This document shows positions 5,901 to 10,901 of a DNA stretch of 10,901 bases, piece by piece. The position numbers were made by a program, and so were the translations under genes. Positions within the stretch are counted from its first letter, which is position 1. Each line of letters opens with the position of its first letter. The notes beneath the pieces were generated by a model that had not been told where the DNA came from, did no database searches, and saw nothing but the letters and a program-made list of their open reading frames with translations. Source of the DNA: CAYSHJ01 sp964589725 (GTDB lineage: Bacteria > Planctomycetota > Planctomycetia > Planctomycetales > Planctomycetaceae); assembly GCA_964589725.1 (NCBI GenBank), contig CAZPUJ010000073.1, positions 1-10,901 on the forward strand, read 5' to 3'.

Positions 5901-7172
5901 CCGATCGAGATCCCAATCGAAGCGGGTTTTGAGTTTTTCCAATCGCTGCGGGTAATCAGCTTCTGCCGTGCGAAGCAATTGATCGCGGCGCTGTGTGAGC
6001 GCGGCGAGCAATGCCGGGTACTTCTTTTGAGCGGCGGCGAACTCGGTCTCGCGGCGGAGTTCGATGCGCTGCAACGTCGTGGCGAGTGCATTGTCCGCCT
6101 TCTTCATTCCGCCATCGCGCTTCGCCGTGACAACGCGCTGCCATCCCAGGAATTTGTCCTCGCGCTGCTTGAGCTCCGCATTTGCCAACTTGTCCCACCG
6201 CTGCCGAGCTTTCTGCGCGACGCCGTGCTGTTCAAACAAGACTGCGTACAACGCGGACGATTGCCCGCGCCCGACGGCCAACAAAATCCACATCGCAATG
6301 ACGACGGGGAAAAGCATCACCAATCCGCAAATGATCAACCATTCGACTCGTGACAGTGTCGTTTGCACCGGCAACACAGCCGGATCGATCGCGAAGCCGG
6401 AGATGCCGAACAGCAGCGCCCACGCCCCGAAAGCGAGCACGAAGGGAAGCGGCCCACTAAACAGTGCGGGAATGCGCAGCTTCGTGAGTGCGAGTAACTG
6501 GCCGCGGACGGTCTCGCACGCTTCGCGGAATTGAGCCAGCGCCGCGTCGAGATCCGTCGTCGGCGCGGCCTTTTCCGGCTCGGGCGGCGTAACTTCGAGG
6601 TCTTGTCGGCGACGGCGCATCAAGCTGTCGGCTTGCTGTTTTTGGATTTCGAGTTCGTTCGCTTCGAGTTGCAATTGTTCGCGTGACTTTTCGAACGTCG
6701 AGCGAAAGATGTCGAACTGCTGCTTCGGACTCCCCTCGGCCTCTTCGTCGAAGTACGAAAGGACCATCCATTGGTCTTCCTCGTGCTTCAGCTCGGCGGC
6801 ATCGGTGTCCGTCGTGGCTTGCTGCTGAATGGTGGCGAGGATTTCGTCAAACTCTTGCTTGGCAGTGGAGTAATCTTGGGCGCACTCGGTGCCGGCGTCG
6901 ATCACCGTCTTGTCGAATTCAGCCTGCAGCGTGGAACGTTCGCGTTCGTGTGTTACGGTCCGCTGTTGGATCGCGGCCTCGAAATCTCGTTCGATCACCG
7001 CAGATTCAGCGCGGTACTTTTCGGCCGCTTGTTGCTCCGCTTGGATGCGATCTGCGACATGTTGATGCAGCCGCTTCAGCCAGGCGCGCTGGTGCTCCGC
7101 GGTCAGCGGATACACGCGCACCGGAGCCGGCGGCGTGCTGGAATCGAGCGAAGGGGAATCCGATGTGATCAT
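2994..7172 (-). CDS. Giant FtsK/SpoIIIE-type ATPase with coiled coils, two membrane segments and three RecA-like units
   Basis: Numbering is from the preferred ATG at 7172 (1392 residues). Residues 40-190 are charged, Glu/Gln-rich and coiled-coil-like. Two hydrophobic segments follow at about 238-261 and 277-300, then a second coiled-coil-like region at about 308-480. A first RecA-like unit (about 495-745) looks degenerate, with FTILDPVGLGDNF where FtsK proteins have a LIDxKG motif and no recognisable Walker A. The second unit is canonical: Walker A AGKTGSGKST (806-815), YLIDFKKGVEF (about 836-846), Walker B ILLVVDEF (910-917), and GSQTLGGAYS. The third (about 1105-1355) is degenerate. One active and two inactive units in series recall EccC/EssC of type VII secretion, although in EccC the membrane segments are N-terminal and are not flanked by coiled coils. 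It could pump DNA or protein at the inner membrane; no substrate gene, such as a WXG100 protein, is visible nearby. The frame extends to ATG 7307, but those 45 residues are Arg/Pro-rich and overlap the divergent promoter region. An in-frame palindromic repeat lies at 3722-3766. Confidence 0.85.
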   Translation of the reverse strand: MITSDSPSLDSSTPPAPVRVYPLTAEHQRAWLKRLHQHVADRIQAEQQAAEKYRAESAVIERDFEAAIQQRTVTHERERSTLQAEFDKTVIDAGTECAQDYSTAKQEFDEILATIQQQATTDTDAAELKHEEDQWMVLSYFDEEAEGSPKQQFDIFRSTFEKSREQLQLEANELEIQKQQADSLMRRRRQDLEVTPPEPEKAAPTTDLDAALAQFREACETVRGQLLALTKLRIPALFSGPLPFVLAFGAWALLFGISGFAIDPAVLPVQTTLSRVEWLIICGLVMLFPVVIAMWILLAVGRGQSSALYAVLFEQHGVAQKARQRWDKLANAELKQREDKFLGWQRVVTAKRDGGMKKADNALATTLQRIELRRETEFAAAQKKYPALLAALTQRRDQLLRTAEADYPQRLEKLKTRFDWDLDRERKRHDEAVDLCSKRFQAAWRSMAERWLSHWQEIENDAAEMNRLSDEWFRDWETLGRNDLKLPSTIPPAIRLGTFAVSLAAIPQGLPAEPQLMPERTTLTLPACLPFPEQPSLLLKVADEGRSAAAQTLQNTMLRLLTTLPGGKVRFTILDPVGLGDNFAAFMHLADYDELMITSRIWTEQSHIEQRLVDLTEHMENVFQKYLRNEFRSIQEYNEHAGEVAEPYQVLVVANFPANFSDSAARRLVSIAQSGPRCGVFMLASVDTKLRLPLNFDLKDLESNATVFDWTSTGFVTADPELRPLPLRFDAPPEPDLFTRLVKAAGNESKDARRVEVAFERIAPKDSSLWTSDSRGGLDVPLGRAGATKLQHLRLGKGTSQHVLVAGKTGSGKSTFLHILITNAALHYGPDQVQFYLIDFKKGVEFKTYATHELPHARVIAIESDREFGVSVLERLDGVLKERGDIFRDLGVQDIASFRAARPDEPMPRILLVVDEFQEFFVEDDKHSQTAALLLDRLVRQGRAFGIHVLLGSQTLGGAYSLARSTLGQMAVRIALQCSESDAHLILSEDNTAARLLTRPGEAIYNDANGLMEGNHPFQIAWLDDDRRDVHLDRIQELMRRRGVRVPPAIVFEGNIPADPRRNSDLGALIETPLWEHPLPEKITWLGEAVAIKDPTAVSFRPQGGQNLLVVGQNEPAVIGLFATSVISLACQFAPSSPAPSLRREEGWGDGSSAAADSQSEPKEENVHPAPQFIILDDNLDDGQSVETWRRLKDILPHDVRLGDPHDVPAVLSSLSAELARREQAGARNESPIFLVVFNLGRFRDLRKADDDFGFAGFGGEKKVSPNKQFTDLLKNGPGLGLHTLAWSDTYNNVSRWFSSQTLREFELRIVFQMSPSDSSNLIDTPLAGKLGTNRAILHLVDQGSNEKFRPYGSPPVEWLTDISRRWQGNVADQEADTSVPVGEDLSQFTIL
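3722..3766. repeat. Short palindromic repeat inserted in frame in the FtsK-type gene
   Basis: CATCTCC (3722-3728) and GGAGATG (3760-3766) bound a GC-rich block containing CTTCCCGGCGGAGAGAG. On the coding strand it reads as a typical dispersed 'CCCTCTCTCCG...GGGGAGATGGG' repeat and encodes SSPAPSLRREEGWGDG, residues about 1136-1151 of the 1392-residue protein. The surrounding residues (to about 1170) are low-complexity Ser/Ala/Glu, unlike the folded domain on either side, where the beta strand of LACQF and QFIILDD would otherwise be close. The block keeps the reading frame. Its identity as a genome-wide repeat is recalled from similar elements in other genomes and was not tested here. Confidence 0.5.
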
Positions 7173-7324
7173 GGTCTCTGGCCGTCTCGGCGGAGGTATT
7201 GGTGCCGAGCATATCTTCCGACGGGACGGCACGCGATGCTCAACCGAGCGGGCTCCAAGCGATTGGATCGAGTTGACCGGTTTGCCGATGTGGGCATTAT
7301 GCGACACAATCAGGCGCCGTCCTC
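7173..7324. promoter_or_regulatory. Divergent intergenic region between the FtsK-type and GT-C-like genes
   Basis: These 152 bases separate two start codons pointing away from each other, so they should hold a promoter for each. For the + strand gene, TTGACC (7273-7278) and CATTAT (7295-7300) are 16 bases apart and match consensus at 5 of 6 and 4 of 6 positions; the -10 ends 24 bases before the ATG. No convincing - strand promoter was found. The - strand frame stays open through most of the region (to 7307), which leaves open a longer FtsK-type protein and a more upstream promoter. Confidence 0.35.
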
Positions 7325-8944
7325 ATGACTTCGTCGCTGACTCCGCTGCAGGCACCGCGCGTGGAAATGACTCCCTCGCCATCACCTCAGCCGCGAGCTG
7401 ACTCTTCGCTGCTCGAAGACAAAGTTCCCGGGCACATGCAGTTGTCGCGCGCTGTGGCGGGCTTCACGGCAGCGATCGGGCTGTTGTTTGTGTACCTGAG
7501 CTATTTTCAACCGTTGTGGCACACAGACCTGTGGGGCCATCTGGCGTATGGCCGCACGATTGTCGTGGCAAACGCGCTGCCGGTCACGGAGCCACTGATG
7601 CCGCTGTCGGCTGGCGTCCTGTTCGTCGACACCGCTTGGCTGACGCAAGTCATCGCGTGTGCGGCCTATGACCGGTTGGGCTTCACCGCGATGAGCTTCG
7701 CCAGCGCGACGGCGGTTGCTCTGATGGCGAGTTTGCTGCTCTATCGCGGTTATCAGCGGTCGGGGAGCGTGGGGGTGACCTTGCTGGGCGTCATCCTGTG
7801 GTTGTGGGGGAGTTGGCAGCATCTGACGATCGTCCGTCCGCAATTGGTCGGGATGGCCTGCTTCGTGTTGTTGCTCACGTTGGTCACGTCGCGACGCCGT
7901 CGCGCGTGGCATTGGTTCGCCGTGCCTGCGCTGTTTTGTCTGTGGGCCAACACTCACGGCTCATTTCCACTGGGGTTGGCGTTGCTCGCGGGCATGGCCG
8001 CAGGCCGTTCGATCGACTTGGTCATTCGTTGCGGCGAGTTTCGAGCGATCCAGCGCGACAGCCGCGTGCGGCGACTCGTGCTGATGACGGAGCTTGCCGC
8101 GGCGGCCGTGTTGCTCAATCCGTATGGCGTTCGGCTGTACGCGGAGGTGCTGAATATCTCGCGCAATGCGAACCTGGCCGATTTGGACGAATGGGCGCCG
8201 CTGCAGTTACGGATGTTGCAAGGACAAGCGACGGCGGTGATTTCACTGGTGTTGATCGTGCTCTATCGGGTGAGCCCTCGCCGCGTGACCTCGACCGAGG
8301 TGTTGTTGTTGTTCGGCTTCGGAGCGGCGGCGTTGTGGTCGTCACGAATGCTGGTCTGGTGGATGCCGCTAGCGGCCTATTACAGCGTGATGCATGCCAG
8401 TGCAATCTGGCACAGCTTCGTCACACCGCTGGAACGCATGACGCCGTCGCCACGGAACGGCCGCTGGAGTTTCGTGACGGCCGGTCTGATCTTCATCTGT
8501 TTCGCTGCGACACCGTTCGGCGACCGACTGCTGCACGGGAACAAGGGCCAACTGAAACTCGAAAAATGCGTCTCCAGCGAAACACCGCTGGGCGTCGTCG
8601 AGCACCTGAAGAAGCTGTCGAGCGAGAATCGGCTGCCGCGCGGACAGGCCTTCAATACATTCGAATGGGGCGATTACCTACTGTGGGGCGGGCCGCAGGA
8701 ATTGAAAGTCTTCGTTGCTTCGCACGCGCATCTCGTGCCAAGTGAGGTCTGGAAAGACTATGTCTCGATTATCCGTGGTTCGTCGGAATGGGAGGGTCTG
8801 CTGGATCGCTACGGAGTCAACCTGTTGCTGCTGAGCGACGCGTCTGATGGCGGATTGATTCGCCGGCTGAAGGAGAACGAGAAGTGGCGAATGACCTACT
8901 CGGATCACACGGGAGCCGTGTTCGTCCGACGAAAGACGATCTAG
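7325..8944 (+). CDS. Multi-pass GT-C-like membrane protein (possible glycosyltransferase)
   Basis: The product has 539 residues. After a Pro/Ser-rich N-terminus of about 40 residues, roughly ten hydrophobic segments span residues 42-400, e.g. AAIGLLFVYLSY, LLGVILWLWGSW, ACFVLLLTLV, FPLGLALLAGMAAG, LTELAAAAVLL-like, ISLVLIVLYRV and FVTAGLIFICFAA. The first outer loop has HTDLWGHLAYGR (66-77), with an acidic residue (D68) where GT-C glycosyltransferases keep a catalytic Asp or Glu; PLSAGVLFVDTAWLTQ and RPQLVG further resemble that group. The soluble C-terminal domain (about 405-539) contains FNTFEWGDYLLW (443-454), VFVASHAHLVPSEVW, a LLDRYGVNLLLL segment, and WRMTYSDHTGAVFVRR, a layout recalled from uncharacterised bacterial GT-C-like proteins with an 'EWGGYLIW ... 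VFIDGR' domain. Lipid-linked sugar transfer at the envelope is plausible but not shown. Later ATGs at 7367 and 7436 are alternative starts. A nested palindrome follows 25 bases after the stop. Confidence 0.8.
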   Translation: MTSSLTPLQAPRVEMTPSPSPQPRADSSLLEDKVPGHMQLSRAVAGFTAAIGLLFVYLSYFQPLWHTDLWGHLAYGRTIVVANALPVTEPLMPLSAGVLFVDTAWLTQVIACAAYDRLGFTAMSFASATAVALMASLLLYRGYQRSGSVGVTLLGVILWLWGSWQHLTIVRPQLVGMACFVLLLTLVTSRRRRAWHWFAVPALFCLWANTHGSFPLGLALLAGMAAGRSIDLVIRCGEFRAIQRDSRVRRLVLMTELAAAAVLLNPYGVRLYAEVLNISRNANLADLDEWAPLQLRMLQGQATAVISLVLIVLYRVSPRRVTSTEVLLLFGFGAAALWSSRMLVWWMPLAAYYSVMHASAIWHSFVTPLERMTPSPRNGRWSFVTAGLIFICFAATPFGDRLLHGNKGQLKLEKCVSSETPLGVVEHLKKLSSENRLPRGQAFNTFEWGDYLLWGGPQELKVFVASHAHLVPSEVWKDYVSIIRGSSEWEGLLDRYGVNLLLLSDASDGGLIRRLKENEKWRMTYSDHTGAVFVRRKTI

Positions 8945-8969
8945 TCCTCAACCAAGCGAAGTCCCCAAA

Positions 8970-9084
8970 CCCCACCGAGCTTGCCTCGGTGGAGATCGGG
9001 CTTTTGCACTACGACCGCTTTCACCTGAAATGCCGCGTCACGTAGTGCAAAAGCCCGCGAGCCACCGAGACAAGCTCGGTGGGG
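8970..9084. repeat. Large nested palindrome (115 bp), possible MITE/REP-like element or structured RNA
   Basis: Outer arms 8970-8992 and 9062-9084 are 23 bases each with one mismatch. Inner arms CGGGCTTTTGCACTACG (8997-9013) and its exact reverse complement (9041-9057) are 17 bases each. A 4x4 mismatch separates outer from inner arms, and the loop is 27 bases (9014-9040). Each outer arm is itself a perfect hairpin: CCACCGAG-CTTGC-CTCGGTGG on the left (8972-8992) and CCACCGAG-ACAAG-CTCGGTGG on the right (9062-9082). The loop carries a small dyad, TTTCA-CC-TGAAA. The element can fold as one long rod or as a multi-stem form. It sits between the GT-C-like gene and the toroid gene, without a U-tract typical of an intrinsic terminator. 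Confidence 0.8.
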
Positions 9085-9149
9085 AGCCGACCGGAACACC
9101 GGTTACACCCAATTGAAAATCGGCAATCGGAAATCCAGAGGTGAGAGTC

Positions 9150-10445
9150 ATGAAACTGCGTCGCGTGCCGTCGATCACGTTGATGGTGTTACAGATTCCG
9201 ATCGTGGCGGTATTCGCATGGTCATACGCGTCGCTGAATCCCGAGGCGCAACGGCAAGTGCGGCGGATGATTTCGGCGCATCCACAGCCTGTCGACATCC
9301 CTCTGGATCGGGACCAGGCGATTGAGATCACTCCCTTGTTCGACGACCCGGAATTGGTCAGCGACGACGAACTGGCTGCCGTGCTCAAGCAAATCGTCCC
9401 ACACTTCCCGGCCAAGAAAATGAAGCCGAATCACGTCGAGCACGCGCTACGGACGTGGCATGTCGACGCGAAGTTCGAAGACCCCGACGCACTCTCGGGA
9501 ATCCAAATGCGCGACTTTTTGGTGGATCACGGACGCTTCTTGGCCTCGTGGGGCGAAACGACCGAGCCGCTGTTGCAGGACCGACCGGACGACGGCATTT
9601 ACGTTCGCTGGGGCCGCGACGATGGCTCGTCCGTGCATCACGACCACTTGCTGGTGTGCTTGACCGAGGCGGGCGTGCCGCTGTCGCAACCGGTGTTCAC
9701 GCCGACTCGCCGCGACCTGACGTTTCGCGACGTGCTTCGGGAGGCTCTGCGCGACTTTCGTTTTGACGAGCGAGAGACGGAATGGTCGGTGATGGCGTTC
9801 GGCCTGTGGCTGCCGCCGACGAAGAACTGGGAACTGGCGGATGGCCGTGAGATGTCATTCGACATGCTGGCGCAACGGCTGCTCCGCGGGCACAAGCAAA
9901 TGGGAACCTGCGGCGGAACGCACCGGCTGTATTCGTTGACTGTACTGCTGCGCCTGGACGATCAGTTCGATGTGGTCTCTGATGACGTGCGGGCCAACAT
10001 CGTCAAACACTTGGAATCCGTACGCGAAATCCTGAAGGTCAGCCAGTTCGAGGACGGTCACTGGCCGTACAATTGGCCCAACGGCGAAGAGGCCGTCAAG
10101 AAGCCGGACCTCTCGATTCCGCAGTCCCGACACGTGATCGTCACCGGTCATCATCTGGAATGGCTGTCGATCGCGCCCGAGGAATTGCATCCGCCGCGAG
10201 AACAAATCCGGCAAGCAGCGGCCTGGATCATCAAGACCACGCTTGATATGAAAGATTCCGAAATCCTTGACAACTACACCTTCGTCAGCCACGTCGGCAA
10301 CGCCCTGGCGATGTGGCGCAAGACCACGCCGTCCAAATTCTGGATGGAATGGGAAAAGACTCATCCGTTCGTGACCAAGCCGAAAACGCCCGAATCGGAA
10401 AAGCCCACCAAGGCAAAGGACGCCGGAGCGGCGGAGAAGTACTAA
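9150..10445 (+). CDS. Membrane-anchored alpha/alpha-toroid-like protein of unknown function
   Basis: The product has 431 residues from the ATG at 9150, chosen because the purine-rich GAGGTGAGAG just upstream looks like a Shine-Dalgarno sequence; a GTG at 9141 would sit inside it. An N-terminal signal anchor (SITLMVLQIPIVAVFAW, about 8-24) should place the rest outside the cytoplasm. A region of acidic and amphipathic helices follows. Beyond about residue 240 there is a pattern like the alpha/alpha barrel of terpenoid cyclases and prenyltransferases: GTCGGTHRLYSLTVLLRL (252-269), QFEDGHWPYNW (299-309, resembling the QW motif), VTGHHLEW (331-338), and NYTFVSHVGNALAMW. His/Cys clusters (HHDH near 163-166, CGGTH, GHH) could bind metal, but catalytic residues cannot be assigned. 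The tail is Lys/Pro-rich. It is separated from the previous gene by the nested palindrome and from the next by a short gap in the same frame. Function is unknown; toroid fold is an inference. Confidence 0.75.
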   Translation: MKLRRVPSITLMVLQIPIVAVFAWSYASLNPEAQRQVRRMISAHPQPVDIPLDRDQAIEITPLFDDPELVSDDELAAVLKQIVPHFPAKKMKPNHVEHALRTWHVDAKFEDPDALSGIQMRDFLVDHGRFLASWGETTEPLLQDRPDDGIYVRWGRDDGSSVHHDHLLVCLTEAGVPLSQPVFTPTRRDLTFRDVLREALRDFRFDERETEWSVMAFGLWLPPTKNWELADGREMSFDMLAQRLLRGHKQMGTCGGTHRLYSLTVLLRLDDQFDVVSDDVRANIVKHLESVREILKVSQFEDGHWPYNWPNGEEAVKKPDLSIPQSRHVIVTGHHLEWLSIAPEELHPPREQIRQAAAWIIKTTLDMKDSEILDNYTFVSHVGNALAMWRKTTPSKFWMEWEKTHPFVTKPKTPESEKPTKAKDAGAAEKY

Positions 10446-10499
10446 GCTGTCAATCAATTGAAAACCCTCAATACCCCGTTCACAGCCGAAGAACTCTTG

Positions 10500-10901
10500 G
10501 TGAACTCACTGTCTTCCGAATTCGGACGGCGGCGATTGGTGATCGGCTGGCGCATCGGCCTGCTGTGCATCGCCCTGGTGTGTGGCTTTGCGGATGAGGT
10601 CCCTGCGTCGGGGGAGCAGTTCACGCTCACCGGACACGATTTGCAGGTGGACGTCGATACGCGCTGGGTTGGGTGCAATCACGGTGGTTACTGCCCGGTG
10701 CGAGTGCGAGTCGTCAATCGTGGGCCGACGCGAGTGCTCACCTTCCGCATCGTCAAGGTGAATCAGTCGCTGCCAACAGTTCGGCGGACGCTGGAAGTTC
10801 CTCAGAATGCGACGCTGTCGCTCACGTTGTCCGTCCCGATGGTCAGCGAAACGATCAACGGCGAGTTTCGCGTCGAAGACCGTGGTGGTGTCTTGGACAA
10901 G
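10500..10901 (+). CDS. Exported protein of unknown function, N-terminal part (cut by window end)
   Basis: A frame directly follows the toroid gene stop (10443-10445) and stays open to the window edge. From GTG 10500 the product begins MNSLSSEFGRRRL, then a hydrophobic core IGLLCIALVCGFA, then DEVPASG, which fits a signal peptide cut after GFA. Other possible starts are TTG 10458 (giving 14 more residues), TTG 10536 and GTG 10539; the true one is undecided. The mature part is beta-rich: LTGHDLQVDVDTRWVGCNHGG, VRVRVVNRGPTRVLTFRI and TLEVPQNATLSLTLSVP, with a close cysteine pair in VGCNHGGYC. This looks like an extracellular immunoglobulin-like or stalk-type domain, though I recognise no named family. 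Same direction and short spacing suggest co-transcription with the toroid gene. Confidence 0.7.
   Translation, partial: MNSLSSEFGRRRLVIGWRIGLLCIALVCGFADEVPASGEQFTLTGHDLQVDVDTRWVGCNHGGYCPVRVRVVNRGPTRVLTFRIVKVNQSLPTVRRTLEVPQNATLSLTLSVPMVSETINGEFRVEDRGGVLDK

Noticed and set aside
3777..6353. Long + strand open frames (3777-4871 and 5154-6353) opposite the FtsK-type gene
   Set aside because: They are antisense to Walker-motif-bearing coding sequence and have composition typical of shadow frames.
7173..7307. N-terminal extension of the FtsK-type protein to an ATG at 7307
   Set aside because: The 45 added residues are Arg/Pro-rich with no family character and would occupy the divergent promoter region; not excluded, but less likely than ATG 7172.
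7798..8745. Second + strand frame of 315 codons inside the GT-C-like gene
   Set aside because: It overlaps a frame with clear membrane segments and a conserved C-terminal domain; its own protein is Arg/Gly-rich without motifs.
8970..9084. CRISPR array or retron non-coding RNA at the nested palindrome
   Set aside because: There are no regularly spaced direct repeats with unique spacers, and no reverse transcriptase or cas gene is nearby.

Overview
The window reads as a GC-rich bacterial chromosome segment, most likely from a planctomycete (Planctomycetota). No rRNA or other marker gene is present, so this rests on gene content recalled from families. It includes a TIGR03032/DUF4915-type sequence, a GT-C-like membrane protein whose C-terminal domain carries an FNTFEWGDYLLW motif, an exported alpha/alpha-toroid-like protein, and a small transthyretin-like tail. 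Shine-Dalgarno sequences are mostly weak and coding is dense on both strands. Genus-level placement is not possible from this sequence.

Left part (1-942, + strand): this is a decayed region. It starts with the last 35 codons of a small protein resembling planctomycete carboxypeptidase-regulatory/transthyretin-like lipoproteins. A candidate terminator hairpin follows, then a fragment with two RTX calcium-binding nonapeptides, then the C-terminal half of a TIGR03032-type protein with its N-terminal half missing.

Middle part (1000-7172, - strand): four genes are read in the same direction. The first is a very large FtsK/SpoIIIE-type ATPase with coiled coils, two central membrane segments and three RecA-like units, of which only the middle one is canonical. 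It is followed by a RelE/ParE-type toxin, a Phd/YefM-type antitoxin (toxin first, 4-base overlap), and a radical SAM enzyme with extra C-terminal cysteines. Hairpins lie between the radical SAM gene and the convergent TIGR03032 remnant. A genome-repeat-like palindrome of about 45 bp is inserted in frame in the third ATPase unit of the FtsK-type gene.

Right part (7325-10901, + strand): after a divergent promoter region come a multi-pass GT-C-like membrane protein, an elaborate nested palindrome (8970-9084), a membrane-anchored alpha/alpha-toroid-like protein, and the start of an exported protein running off the window. These three may act together at the cell envelope, but the sequence shows only synteny and export signals.

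The strongest candidates for something undescribed are the FtsK/EccC-like coiled-coil membrane ATPase, the nested palindrome at 8970-9084, and the in-frame repeat invasion. No CRISPR array, tRNA, rRNA or transposase gene was seen.
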